Positions 20,201 through 31,622 of a stretch of DNA of 64,000 nt are shown one piece after another. Under the pieces are notes generated by a model that had not been told where the DNA came from, ran no database searches, and was given only the letters and a program-made list of their open reading frames with translations. How positions within the stretch are numbered: position 1 is the first letter of the stretch; every line of letters starts with the position of its first letter. The position numbers and the translations under genes are program-made. The stretch is from Lunularia cruciata (lineage: Eukaryota > Streptophyta > Marchantiopsida > Lunulariales > Lunulariaceae): the NCBI GenBank assembly GCA_948567375.1, contig OX419755.1:84462218-84526217 (forward strand). The letters are read 5' to 3'.

Positions 20201-21284
20201 GATCATGCCCATCTTGGACTTATTGACTAAGAGTGCATCCTATAGCAACATTGGAAACATCAGTGTAGAGGATGAAAGGCTTACTCCAATCAGGTTTAGC
20301 AAGAATTGGAACTATAACAAGGGATTGCTTGAGTTCCTCAAAAACTATGAGAGCCTCCTTGTCTTCCAAAATCACCATGTAATCTACACCCTTCTTCATG
20401 TAGATGGTCAATGCATAAGACTTGTTGGAAAATGAGAAGATGAACCTCTTATAGTACCCAACCATCCACAAGAATTGGCATAACTTTTTCAAGCTTGAAG
20501 GGAACGGAAGGTCTGAGATTTCCTCACCTTCTCAAGATCAATTGCTTTTGCGTCCTTGGAGATGATGTGCCCCAAAAGTTGCTGAGGGCACCACCAAGGG
20601 GGTTGGCCCCCTTCTATGCAACATAGTGCTGCATGAGCTGGACCTTTTTGTTATGCGACTGACCTTCTTAACATCCAAAAATGCACTTCTCTCGGTTGAG
20701 TGATTCATTTGCCTCATCCAAGCATTGCAAGACCTTGATTAGGTGCTCAAAGTGCTCCTCCTTGCTCCTATAAACACAAAAGTCATCAATGGAGTCTCTC
20801 ATAAATTTCACAATGAAAGGTTCAAATACCTTGTTCATGAACCATTGGAATGTGGTTGGAGCATTGCAAAGCCCAAAAGGCATGACCTTGAAAGCGTAAG
20901 TTCTCCAAGATGTGGTGAATGTAGTGAGTTGTTGATGCTCTAGTGCAATCTTGATTTGGTTATATCCACTATAACCATCTCCAAGATTGTACCTCTCATG
21001 ACCTGCAACCTTCTCCAAGATTTCATCATTATATTGCAATGTGAAGTATCCTTCTTGGTAACAGCATTGAGCTTCTTGTAATCCACACATACCCAAAGCT
21101 TGTTATTCTTTTTCTTCATAATGACAATTGGAGACACCCATTTTGAATTCTCCACCTCAAAGATAAATCTGGTTTCCTTGAGCTGATCAATCTCCTCTTT
21201 CACAACCAAAGATATTGGTGGGCTAATGCGACGTTGCTTTTGGTGGGTTGGTCTTGCATGTGATTCCACCTTTATCTTGTGCTC
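20201..21284 (-). pseudogene. pol: Reverse transcriptase of family B
   Basis: Minus strand. It has LWVCVDYKKLNAVTKKD, YGYSGYNQIKIA-like text, KVMPFGLCNAPTTFQWFM and the catalytic IDDFCVY near 20780. Frames change several times. An extra stretch of about 90 bp at 20575-20665 splits CIFGC from LGHIISKDA and is absent from the + strand copy at 38370-38400. The left half joins directly to the RNase H. The 5' end is cut at 21284 by a family A LTR fragment. Confidence 0.82.
20575..20665. other. Small insertion with a perfect hairpin inside family B RT
   Basis: Sequence not present in the sister copy. It contains AAGGGGG-TTGG-CCCCCTT at 20596-20613, a 7-bp perfect stem with a 4-base loop. No target duplication was recognised, so it may be a small transposon relic or filler from break repair. 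Confidence 0.4.
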
Positions 21285-22924
21285 CTCTGTATCTCAATGA
21301 TGACATGTCCAAATCAAGCATGCTATATCTTTTTGGAAACATCTTGTTTGGGGCTTCCCATTGCTACCAAAATCGCAAAGTTTAGAGGTCTATAGAAGAA
21401 GTTACAAGCATTTGACGTTTTTGTAGTAGATGTACATAGTAGTTGAAGATCTTTGGGTTGGTGTCTTCGGGCTTTGGACTTCGGACTTTGGACTTTGGGT
21501 TTACATGACTTTAGGTTAGAAGCTTCTGTGCCTCAAGACAAAGGTGACTAAATCCGAGGTAGTTGGACCTCGGAGTGTAGTGAATGTGACTTTGGGAATC
21601 TTGCTAGAGGTATTAGAAGAAGTTAGTGTAAGGAAAGAAGATAGTTAGGATACCCATGACTTCAATTTCAATTTTGATTGAAGATAGGAGAGAATTAGAA
21701 GAGAAATAGTAGTAGTGAATAAACCTGAAGTGCAAGATCAGACTCTAAGTATCTTTGGGTCAATTACATGATGATTAGGGGAAATTGGGTTGCAAATTGA
21801 AGGCGTAGATAGTGTACCCATGCTTTCAATTACAAGTCTTGATGAAGATATAGTAGAATTAGCAAAAGAATTGATAGTAGTTAGACACAAAGTAACATAG
21901 ATAGGAGTGCAGGTGTCTTCAGATTTGACATTTGACACTTTAGAGAAGAGTGGGTTGGGAGATAAAGGTTTAGAAGGATTACCCACTAGTGGAATTGTAT
22001 ATCAGAGTGAAGAAGTGTTAGAATTGGTAGAGGAATTAGTAGTTGTGAAACCCGAGGTCAGAGTAGTAAGTGGAGTTACTTTGGGTTTGAAAGCCAAGGA
22101 AGAAGTAGACATTGGATCGGAGTAGTAATAGTTTTGAGATTTGAAGAGGCAGATATGAAGAGGTGCATTTCAGTTTGGATTAGCAGGTAAGAAGAGTTGT
22201 TGTAGAATGGTACAGTTGTTAGATAATTGTTGGAGAGCTCTGCCTATTTAAAGGTGGCATTTGCAGCCATATGTTATTCAGTGCTCATTATTTTTGAGAA
22301 TAGATAAAGCAAAGTTTTGTGAAGTAGTGCTCATCGTTTGAGCTTAATTCCGAGTATCAATTTTGTGCTTGTGTTTGTGAGTGTGGGGAGAATTTTGAAA
22401 TGCAAATCAGTGTGCTTGTTGGCTGTTGGATTCCGCAGCCTTGATCTTCATTTTGTATGTTTGATCCTGAGTGAGGTGCAATCAAAGCAGTGCCTTGACA
22501 GATCTAAGAGGAATTGTAGTGTTGGTAGTATTTTTCATTTGTGAGTGTAGCGCAAAGTTGATGTGAAGCAATTTCCATCAAGGAAGTTGTGCCTTTAGTG
22601 GAGGAGTAGAACACAATTTTGAGGCAAAGCTGTTTTGAAGTAAAGTGCCATTTTTGGGAGAGACTGAATCATCACAATCAAGATTGCTTGGAAAGATTTG
22701 ATGGAGTTGTGATTATGTGTGACAAATTGTTGTGATGAGACTGTGAATCAGTGCTTGTGACTCTCTTTTGGGTGTAGTTGCTACTTGAGAGATTAAAGAT
22801 GAAATCAAGAAGGACTACATTGTGACATTTGACTTAGTGTTTGACTAATTTTGACTCGTATCTCTGCGGGTTCAAACTTTACTTACCTGATTACCGCAAA
22901 AGTGATATTTGCCGGGTTGTCACA
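21285..22924 (+). mobile_element. Family A LTR fragment L3 (5' truncated)
   Basis: Starts inside the LTR (ATCTCAATGATGACATGTCC, also at 57657) and runs to the LTR end GCCGGGTTGTCACA at 22924. It includes the last part of the U3 frame ending VTLGLKAKEEVDIGSE-stop (22123), the TATTTAAAGG box at 22245-22254 and R-U5. A degenerate CTTTGGA heptamer array lies at about 21472-21500. Confidence 0.75.
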
Positions 22925-25507
22925 TCAAGAGAGTAAGTCTTGTATTCAATTGGAAGAGTAGCCACCAACCCAGAGAGGAAGAGAGTAAGATAAGAGGTGG
23001 GAAGAAGAACTTGGAATTTGTAGTGAGAAATCATACAATTTGGAGATTAGATGTGATTGCAAGAATAGAAGTCTTGAGCAGGCTACAAATTACATTCCTA
23101 GCATGGAAATGGAACCTTAGTTTTCCAGGTTTCATGACTGAGATCATTGAGAGTAAATGTCTCAATGGACTCAAGGAAGAAGGTAAGAGAGGAAATCCAG
23201 CTTGCTAGACAGAGTTGGATTGAAGGTTAGTACTCAGAAGAAAGGCGGGTGAAGAAGAGGGACCCACAATCTTTTAGAAAGGAGAAGTAGTTGAAGAAAC
23301 CCAAGAGGTGAGAAATGCCTTTTCTTCAGAGCGCACGAAGAATGGCTACAAAGTTGAGAGCTACAAGGAACCTATGAGGAGAGGCATTGTAGGGGCAATG
23401 ATGGCTATCTTGAAGTTGGTGCAAACTACTTATGTGATGAAACATCAACTTGTGTTCTTCCATAAGATGTTTGCAGGGGAGCCAATCAATTGGGCAAAGT
23501 GCTTTGATCAGCGTATGTGTGGAACTTGTGGGACAAGTCACCTCCACACTACAATGTGCCATTTGCAGCCCACTTTTATTTGGGACTGAATTTGCTAAAC
23601 ACGGCGGAGAGACACAAGATGGTGTCGCACTTCCATCCCAATTTGAGAAGAGATATTGATGCAAAGGAGCAGCAAAACATTCTGCAGATTAGAAGCAACA
23701 ATGAGTACTACACAGAGATGGGGCAGAGCATGCAATTGAAGGTGAATACTTTGAAGTCAAAGAAGAGGAGTCAACAAGGAGAAGAAGAAGAAGTAGTGGC
23801 GACGAGACCTTGGAAGACTAGAAAGATGAACCCAAGGATAGACTTGGTGGTAATCGTGTCATCAAACAAAGAATCAGAAGGTGAAGCCGAGTACAAATCT
23901 GAAGACTCGAAGAAGGAAGAAGAACCAAAATTTACATTGTAGAGTGGTGAAGCAAGCAATGATAGTGAAGATGGCGTGGAGATGAAGCCGATACCAGAGG
24001 AGGAAGAAGAAAAGATGGAGATAGTAGAAGAATGTAACCCACAAGAAGATTAAGAAGGAGGAGAAGAGGGTAATCATTCATCAATTTAATTGTTCTAGAA
24101 GAAAGGTGATGTATGAGGTGGGACCAATTAGAAGAAGGGAAGTGGAGAGTGGAAGTTTGGAGAGTGAAGAATCTATTCCAATACGGCAATTGTAGTTGAG
24201 AAGAAGTGTATCAAGCAAAGAAGGAGGAAAGCTTGCAAGTCGAGGTAAATCAGAGTGAAGGAGTAGAGTATCTACAGGAGGTTGTGTGCCCATTGTTAGT
24301 GAAGTTAGAGGAGAAGAAGAAAGAGATGCAATCAAAGTGTCTAGAGGTGAAGACTGTGTTGCAGGTGTTAGCAAGATTGGAGGAAGAGAACTTGAAGTTG
24401 AAGCAGAGTATAATCCAAGGTGAGGAGTAGAGGGAAGTACTACAAATAGATGCAGAACCAAGTGATTGAAAACTTAAAGAAGGAAGTGGGGAAAAGAGAG
24501 AGCAATAGTGCAAAATGTCATAGAGAAGGAAAGATAGATAGCATAGTATGAAATCTTGAAATAGTAGTTTGTTGATTAGAAACCATCCATGTTATGGCAC
24601 AAGTAGTAGAGAAGGAGCAAGAGCTTGATAGAGTGATAGAGAATGTAGAAGAGAAGTAGTTCTGGCAGAGAGAGTTGACAACGAGATATAGTGAAGAAGA
24701 GAGATTGTGGGAGTTACTTTGTAATCTAGAAGAGAAAAATCGTGCAAAAAGAGAAGGAGAAGGAAATGGTGAAAGCCGAATTTGAGGCTTTCACCAAATG
24801 GAAGACCAGCAGTGTATCCTCCATCATAGAATTGGTAGAGGAATTAGTAGTATATTGTTGTTCAATGCTCATAATTTCTAAGAATAGATAAAGTGAAGTG
24901 CCATGAAGTAGTGCTCATTGTTTAACCTTAATTTCGAGTATCAACATAGAGTGTGTGTTTGTGAGTGTGTGAAGAATTTCAAAGTGCAAATCAATGTGCT
25001 TGTTGGATGTTAGATTTTGCAACCTTGATCTTCATTTTATGTGTTTGATCTTGAGTGAAGTGCAATTGGAGCAATGCCTTGATAGGTCTGAGAGGAATTG
25101 TAGTGTTGATAGTATTATGCACTTGTGAGTGCAGCGCAATGTTGATGTGAAGCAATTTCAATCAAGGAAGTTGTGTCTTCAGTGGAGGGGTAGAACACAA
25201 TTCTGAGGCAAATTTTTTTGGCAATGAAGTGCCATTTTTAGGAGAGACTGGATCATTACAATCAAGATTGTTTGGAAAGATTTGATGGAGTTGTGAATAA
25301 GTGTGACAAATTATTGTGACGAGACTGTGAGTCAGTACTTGTTACTCTCTTCTGGGTTTAGTTGCTACCTGAGAGATTAAAGACAAAACCAAAAAGAACT
25401 ACTTGTTACTATTTGACTTTGTATTTGACCAATTCTGAATAGTATCTCTATAGGAACAAACTTTACTTACCTAATACCGCAAAAGTGATATTTGCCGGGT
25501 TGTCACA
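22925..25507 (+). mobile_element. Family A LTR fragment L4 (5' truncated)
   Basis: Joined head to tail to L3 without primer site or internal region. It starts inside U3 at the level of 14040 in L2 and ends TTGCCGGGTTGTCACA at 25507, where family B protease resumes. The TATA-like box seen in the other copies is not preserved, and the 3' part of the U3 frame is missing. Confidence 0.72.
22970..24840 (+). pseudogene. U3 protein of family A LTR (copy in L4)
   Basis: Carries the conserved N-terminus (NLEFVVRNHTIWRLDVIARI at about 23010), the block GYKVESYKEPMRRGIVGAMM, then TTYVMKHQLVFFHKMFAGEP. After a frame change it reads PPHYNVPFAAHFYLGLNLL (23530), an acidic segment to about 23940 and part of the coiled coil (24206-24430). 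At least two frameshifts and several stops. It supports the reading of the LTR frame as a real, once-coding gene. Confidence 0.55.
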
Positions 25508-25900
25508 AAAGGTCTTGAGGGTATTCATTGCTGATCAACTTCTTCATCAACATTTCTAACATGGCACTCACCGTTGATCCTCCATCAACCAATGCATCCT
25601 TGATGTTGTGACCATTCACTCTCACATCAATCTTGGAGGCATATTCACAAGCCTCCCATAGTGTTGGTTTGGCATCTCCCACCCCCATTGATACTGGAGC
25701 TTTTGCCTTCTTCTCCCTCTTGCTCCTTAGAGAACTCAAACCACCTTTAAGCTCCTTTCTCAAACTAGGATTCAAAGCAATCAATTGGCCCACTGTGATG
25801 TTAGCCTTGTGACTACCAACATCCTCCAAGACATTGTAGTTCCATTATTGCTTTGAGATCAAGAAGTCCTCTATCTCCAACTTCTTCCTTGGAGTCTTTG
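25508..25900 (-). pseudogene. Aspartic protease of family B (partial)
   Basis: Minus strand from about 25830 to 25508. The active site DALVDGGSTVSAM is present with D-G-G in place of the usual D-S/T-G. The + strand relative at 37072-37100 reads DALVDGGLAMNAM. It is cut at 25508 by the end of LTR L4. Upstream linker MEDVGSHKANITVGQLIALN is shared with the + copy. Confidence 0.75.
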
Positions 25901-27093
25901 TTGTTGATGGTGTTGAAGTGCTTGTGCAAGTGCTCCTAGTAGGCAAAGGAGTATCTTGGCTAGGAGTAAATCCTTGAGAAGAGTGCACATCCTCTACAAA
26001 CGAGCTCTCTTCTTCTTTTGTGCCAAAAGCTCCAAATTAAGACTCTTGGAATTTGAGCACTCTCCCTTCTCATACTTGCTCTCAACCACATCTATAGATG
26101 CTATCTCCTTACCTTTGTTTTGATTAGGAGCCACTTGGGTTTCACTACCCCCTTCTTTCCCTCTATTGGCTCCTTCATAACCCCTTCCTCCATGGTAAGT
26201 GGAATTTGGGGAATTCCTTTGGATATGACCTCTTCTTCTACAACCAAAACAATTTCTCTAATTAATTTTTTTGGTTGGTTGACCTCCTATATATGGATAA
26301 TTTCCATAAATCCTAGGCCCTCTCTCCACATTCTGATCCACCTCTCTCTTCTCCCATAGTTGCACCACATTGATCTTGAGATCTGCAAGTTGTTCTATGA
26401 TGGTTTGAAGTGGATCCTTTGGTGGAGATGCAAGAACTAGAGTAACTACTACTTGTGGTGCAACCCTTGCCACCAAAGTATTCAAAGTTCCAACATACTT
26501 GTAACCTTGAGGAGGATGCACAACCTCCTTCACCACCAAATCACTCTCATCCCCTTCCAAACTCTCCTCCATACAAATTGCAATCTTGATAGCTTTGACC
26601 TCGGAAGAAGGTTTTTCATATCTCACCTTGCTTCTAATTTGTGGTCTCAATCCTCCCACAAAATTCTTGGTGAGCATGGCCCTATGCCAATCATAGTAGT
26701 CTCCACATCATCCCCACCTTTCCTCAACACTATGCAAAATCCGGACTCTAACTTTTCCACTCTTTCCACATAGACTCTCACTTTCTCTCCATCTCCTTGT
26801 TTGAGAAAGGTAACCTCACTCATCAATCTCCCATAACTCTCATCTGGAAGAAAGTTCTCAATGAGTACTAAAGTCAAACTTTCCCAAGACTCTTCTTCCC
26901 CATCTCTCCTCTCTCTCTTTTGGTATTCTGACTCATACCATGTAAGTGATACATCCTCAAAGAAATCTGGTAATAATGAGGCCCACTCATTCTTCCTCTT
27001 CTCATTGTTTCCTATGCAAGCTCTCTTGAAGTTTCTCACAAAGGCCTCCACATCTTCTCCATCCTTGCCAAAGAAAACCTGAAGTTTCCCCAT
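25901..27093 (-). pseudogene. gag: Gag of family B
   Basis: Minus strand from MGKLQVFFGKDGEDVEAF at 27093. The capsid block FFEDVSLTWYESEYQKRERR, then FLPDESYGRLMSEVTFLKQG, is the standard retrotransposon gag motif. One frame change near 26660 leads to PQIRSKVRYEKPSS and a linker. The downstream CCHC knuckle is degraded here, while the + copy keeps CFDCGGRSHIQRNC at 36424. The protein would form the particle shell. Confidence 0.82.
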
Positions 27094-27800
27094 CTTAACC
27101 CCTCACTATCTTTCTTTTCTCTCATATTTATTTTTTCTATTTTCTTTTCTCTCACTCTATAACTAATAGAGTATATACATGACTAACACCATCTGAGAAT
27201 AATCCACCCTAGGGAACACAAAAATTTTAGGTTGCTCCAAGATTTCTATAGCAATATCAAATCCTAGAGTGCATATTAATCAAACTCTCATTGATAGTTT
27301 ATCCATAAGTTGAAGGACTATCTCCATCACTAATCTTGAGAACTAGCTGATGAAGGTGGTAGTATTTCTGTAGCTGTACTAAGACCCTCTCCAAGATCCT
27401 TCACCAAAGTCTTTAAAAGTACGTTTACTCTACCACACTCATGTCCTTTTGGAAGTCCTTCCACTCCACAAACCTCACACAACTCCTTGGTCTTAGATCT
27501 TCTCCCTCCCAATCTTGGTGGAGAAGGTCCACCATGCAAACCCAAATCAAGTAATCCTCTCCTTTACCTCAATCTCTTGCTCTCAAAGGTCAGCGAACAT
27601 GAACTTGCCTTATGTCCCTTCTCTCTACATAGAAAGCACTTAGACTCACTCTTTCCTCCAAGTGGTGTAGGTTTTTGTATCCTCTCAACACTCTCTTCAA
27701 ATTCTATTCTAAACCCTTTTTTCCTCAAATCCACCCCCTACAATCACCTCAAACCCTTGGGGAACCTTGCATAGTCTCAATTTCCACTTGTAATCACTCT
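27094..27800 (-). pseudogene. CCHC-containing frame upstream of family B gag
   Basis: Minus strand. Starting near 27775 with CKVPQGFEVIVGGGFEEK, and allowing one frameshift in an A-run near 27720, it reads CFLCREKGHKASSC, a perfect C-x2-C-x4-H-x4-C knuckle (about 27640). One stop later comes CEVCGVEGLPKGHEC and VNVLLKTLVKDLGEGLSTAT. The part from VKDLGEG is also found at 35297 in the + strand fragment. A zinc knuckle upstream of capsid is out of the usual order, so this may be a separate small frame. I do not recognise the family. Confidence 0.5.
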
Positions 27801-28621
27801 CCATGTTCCCAAGATGAATCTAAACACTCAAACATGCTTTTTGTTACTCTCAAACTCCTCCTGCATGAGATCTCAACTTTGCAGAATTGACCCTTCCTCA
27901 TAATGTCACTCAACTCTCTCAACTGGTATTTCATAGTCCTCTAAAAATTTTCACACTTGATGATAGCTCTAGAATGTATCTCCTTGAAAATTTCAGATCT
28001 TTCAATTGAGCCATTTGGCCTAGACACCTTTCTATTCAACACACATATTTCAGATTTGGTCTGAAAACCACCCCCTCACTTTAAAAACTCATAACTCTTT
28101 GCACAAGACAGATCTCTCTCTATTTTTTGAGTCAATAGGTAGGGTAAAATGCACTTAATTTTCTTGGAAATTTTCAGGACAATCCACTGAAAATAGAAGG
28201 AATGGTAGACTATGTAAAATTTTCCAGAGAGCATGTAGTTGTGGGAGCAGTTTATCCTATCAACTTTCAAAATTTCTAGCCTAGTGCACATAGTAGCTCT
28301 CACAATAATTCTATGTGTGATAGCTGAAAGTTAACCCAAGCTATCATGGGTAGAAATTTCAAATCCAGATCTCAAACTTGAGATTTTTGCCCAAAATCAC
28401 CTTAATCCCCAAAATCTGCAATCCACCTCACACAATCTCTCCAAATCCTCTTATTTATACAAGATGTACAAAATCATCTGAAAGACATCATAATGAACTA
28501 TAGGGTATACAAATAGATCTTGGTTCTCTAACATAAAGTCAGCTCTCTCCACTCCTAATGTTCTCTCCAAATGAGCTCTCATAGCCTCTTTCTGCCTAAT
28601 GTAAAATTGAACATGGAACAA
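27801..28621 (-). other. Leader region of family B, no gene seen
   Basis: AT-rich, with many stops in all frames. On the minus strand a TATA-like TATAAATAAGAGG lies at about 28445-28457. It corresponds to LTR/leader by position but does not match the left LTR, so the 5' LTR has either diverged or been partly replaced. Confidence 0.4.
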
Positions 28622-28823
28622 CCCACTAGAATCCAAAATAGCGGTGCTCATCTTTTCCACTTCCTCTAAAGTAAGGTCCCCACTATCTTAGATATGACTA
28701 ACTTTAGCTAAATATGACTTATGTAGAACCATCCTCTATCTCTATATAAATAATATCTCTCAAGTATTTGTAATACCAAGCTAAATATCACAATACCAAA
28801 CACATACACAAATGGGTGTGATA
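28622..28823 (-). repeat. Partial 5' LTR of family B
   Basis: About 200 bp close to 18553-18344 of the left LTR (shared GGTATTGTGATAT, AGATAGAGGATGGTT, GGGGACCTTACTTTAGAGGA). Similarity stops abruptly at 28621. Confidence 0.7.
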
Positions 28824-28828
28824 GTCTA

Positions 28829-29440
28829 CACTCCTTGGTGGTTCTACCTCAAACACTAGAAGAACTCCACCATGGGGTTAAACCCTAGTACCTCCACCCT
28901 ATTACCTCCACCCACCACCTCTTGTACTGGTACCTCCACTCGTGGTAGCACTATCTCTAGCTAGTGCACCTCCACTAGCTCCACTAATGCTACTCGAGCT
29001 AGAACTCATGGGTATAGCCTATTTACTCATGGCAATCAACCTGAAGTGATGGAGACATAGTTTGGAGACCAATATTGTCTCTATAACTCAATCCCCTCCA
29101 AATGAGCTCTCTTGTACTCATGGTAGTCATCCATTGGCGGTCCTTCCAAATGCTGAAACAACCCTTTCCATGCCATGAAGGGTGTAAACAAAGTCAAGTT
29201 CCGCATCTGTTGCATATCATACCAACTATCAAACACTTGGATGAAGTAATCCAACTCAATGGTACCCATTGTACCATAGTTACACTTAGGGCCTTTGGAG
29301 GCCCCATAAATCTTGTCCATGTCCCACAACAACGGTGCGGACATGCCAAGTGCATTCTCAACTAAATCAGCTCTTGTGTTGAACTCCAACTCAGAGTCAA
29401 TATCTTCTCTCACTGGGACCTAAGATACAAGTTGATACTA
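28829..29440 (-). pseudogene. gag: Gag N-terminal part of element M copy 2
   Basis: Minus strand from about 29440. It reads EDIDSELEFNTRADLVENAL, then LLWDMDKIYGASKGP, TIELDYFIQVFDSWYDMQQM and PFMAWKGLFQHLEGPPMDDY, all nearly identical to copy 1 at 3250-3600. After the serine-rich hinge it stops at 28829, where family B was inserted. The capsid C-terminus continues at 17858. Confidence 0.85.
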
Positions 29441-30079
29441 AGTGGCACTCCAAGTAAATCCAATGCATATTGCAAGGCTATCCCCTTTGGAATCCCCAAA
29501 GAACTCTGTTGTGATAAAGTAACCGCAACCGCAACTACAAACCAGAATCACACATTGCAATTGCAACCATAAGTACTCCACCAAGTGCCAACACCAACTA
29601 AGCAGCACTGAGTGCCAATACCCATGGAACACCACCCACTAATGTAACTCTAACTGAGATAACTACACAAGGGGAAAAGGTGACTTGTAACCTGCCATCA
29701 TAACACGCACTCTCACAATCTGAAGGTCATCACTTCCTGCATCACCAAAGAGAAACAAAGATAGTCTGACTAGTCATCACTCTAGCCTCACTATCGAGAG
29801 CACACCAGAGGAGCAATGCTCAAAAGTTAGAGCACCTCACACAAACATGGTGCACAAACAAGAAGCCAAGAATGGAGGGGGTCCAATCACAAGAAATCTA
29901 AACAAAAACCCTCCATCTCACAAAGCAACACGGGACCTTGGCATTTCACAGAAGAGAAGTTTGTATATAATTCCTAAGCTACCAAGATCAAGATCACCAA
30001 GAATGAGATCAAACTGCCTCTCCTAACCAAATCTACACATGTATAGATAATAGTGGCACAATCACTAGGACAACAAATG

Positions 30080-30154
30080 AGGGTGGACCAGTTGGCTAGG
30101 GCACCAATCTAGGAATAAGAGATCTAGGGTCAAACCTTGTTGCGCACAATCTAG
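30080..30154 (+). repeat. tRNA-like sequence in M copy 2 leader
   Basis: GAGGGTGGACCAGTTGGC, then TAGGGCACC and GGGTCAAACCTTG, counterpart of 2602-2531. It runs antisense to element transcription. Conservation in two diverged copies shows it is part of the element, not a private insertion. Confidence 0.5.
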
Positions 30155-30820
30155 TAGGATGGGCAAACAATGACCAAGATCTACTCTAAACTAGCAAGCC
30201 TCACGCTAGCAAGCTGGCTTGTTGGCCATTTTAGCCCTTCTAGGCCTCTCATAGCCCACAGCCCTATGCCTTGAAGCTCTAAAGGCCAAATGAGGCCTTT
30301 CTTCTTGCCACTTCAAACCTCTTCTAAACTGCAAAACTACTCCAAACTTGCAAAACTCCTCCAAATTTGGCCAAAATCTGACATAAACTCCATCAAAATC
30401 CTGACGTAAAATCTTATATAAACCCAAAAGTTGGCTAACCACCAAATGCTCTGCTAACTCTTCACTTGAGCCAAATTGAAAAATGGGTTTCTCCAAATCC
30501 CAAATTCATGAGGGTGGGTTCCCAACTCCACATTCAATTTCACTTTGTGAGCCCAACTCGCAACAAATTGGTCCAGCCTTCACCTCCTAAACTCAAAATC
30601 ACAACCATAGCTCAAAAATTACTTCTCTTTGCTCAAAATTTGGCCAGCGCTTCCACACACCATCTATCTCACTTCTAAATCTGCATCAATTGAACGAGCT
30701 TCTATACACTAGGGAAAACCTAAGCTTTGATTGAGCTACCAATGATCAGCGACTCTTGGAGATACCACAAACACTCTCAATTCTTGCATCCAATTTCCCC
30801 CTAAATTCACTTCTCTGATG

Positions 30821-31293
30821 TAATCAGATTGTTTACAACTCTTGAATCAACTCAACTCAGATCAGTACTTGATCTATCACTCTATAAATTACCAACAACT
30901 AGGCACTGATTAAAGTCAAGCCACACCCATTCTAGCTAAGAGAATCTAGGTGACATCCGCCGGCCTCTATCCACCATAGCTAGGAACTCAAAGGCTCAAC
31001 ATCAGGGAAGTGAGCTCTTTGGAGCTCTACTTCAAAAGTATAGTTCCTGAGTATAGTGGAAATTACTTCTCTTTGCTCAAGTACCCTGGACTTGAGCTAG
31101 GTCTGAAACCCTAACGGTTGCGCTGAAGGCACACCCAATGGTGCAAACAATGCAATGTGATGGTGGGTCCCACCATGAAGTCAATACCCCAAACACAAAA
31201 TCTGACCGTCAAAAAGTAGTATATGGGAAACAGCTGAAATACCTCTAAATACTATCATTGCAACTCTAGTGTTTGAGCAATCTAGATGCGACA
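30821..31293 (-). repeat. Terminal repeat A1 of element M copy 2
   Basis: Starts at TGTC exactly as copy 1 does and ends CTGATTA followed directly by CATCAGAG. The 107-bp B repeat is absent from this 5' side, as in copy 1. Confidence 0.8.
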
Positions 31294-31620
31294 CTACAAA
31301 GGAAGTACAAGAGTAGTGGAAAGTCAAGCACAATAAGCGAATTAAGCCTATTGCTATTTAGGAGGCAATTTGGTTGCTATTATATGACAATCACCAAATA
31401 TGTTTTTCTAGGAAAGCTGCACTTAAGGTGGATGGGGCCATATTGTGTGATGCACATCTATGACAATGGCTCTATTCAACTTGCAGACCTAAAAGGGTAA
31501 TTCATTTGCAACCCGAGTGAACGGGTGGAGAGTTAAAATATATTGGACCATGGACTTGGCCTTGTACAAAGAAGCCGCAAATGGTGTTTGTGAGGATGCT
31601 CACATTTGAGAGAGAGGAGG
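31294..31620 (+). pseudogene. pol: Family A integrase C-terminus and polypurine tract (A3 remnant)
   Basis: Encodes the end of pol, including FLGKLHLRWMGPYCVMHIYD with the GPY motif, matching 53060-53160. The purine run TTGAGAGAGAGGAGG at 31606-31620 directly precedes the LTR start at 31623. The left part is cut by M copy 2, so the rest of this element would lie outside the window. Confidence 0.75.
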
Positions 31621-31622
31621 TA

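Larger units (their letters stand above)
17865..28823 (-). mobile_element. Family B Ty3/gypsy retrotransposon
   Basis: Minus-strand element with integrase, RNase H, RT, protease and gag in order from left to right. Flanks GTCCTA (17859-17864) and GTCTA (28824-28828) fit one target duplication within gag of M copy 2, which resumes on both sides. The left LTR is 689 bp; the right LTR shares only its first 200 bp. Family A LTR pieces (21285-25507) interrupt it and replace roughly 600 bp between protease and RT. A + strand relative at 35297-38427 supplies the missing part for comparison. RT type suggests the non-chromovirus (Tat/Athila-like) branch. Confidence 0.8.
28824..31293 (-). mobile_element. 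Element M copy 2, 5' end: A1 repeat, leader and gag start
   Basis: Minus strand. It reads A1 from TGTCGCATCTAG (31293) to CTGATTACATCAG (30821, next to the same leader start as in copy 1). The leader has the tRNA-like segment (30154-30080), and gag runs to the family B insertion at 28829. A 17-bp gap in A1 next to the TGTC end is the main difference. To the right lies family A integrase, so copy 2 inserted into that element. Confidence 0.85.
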
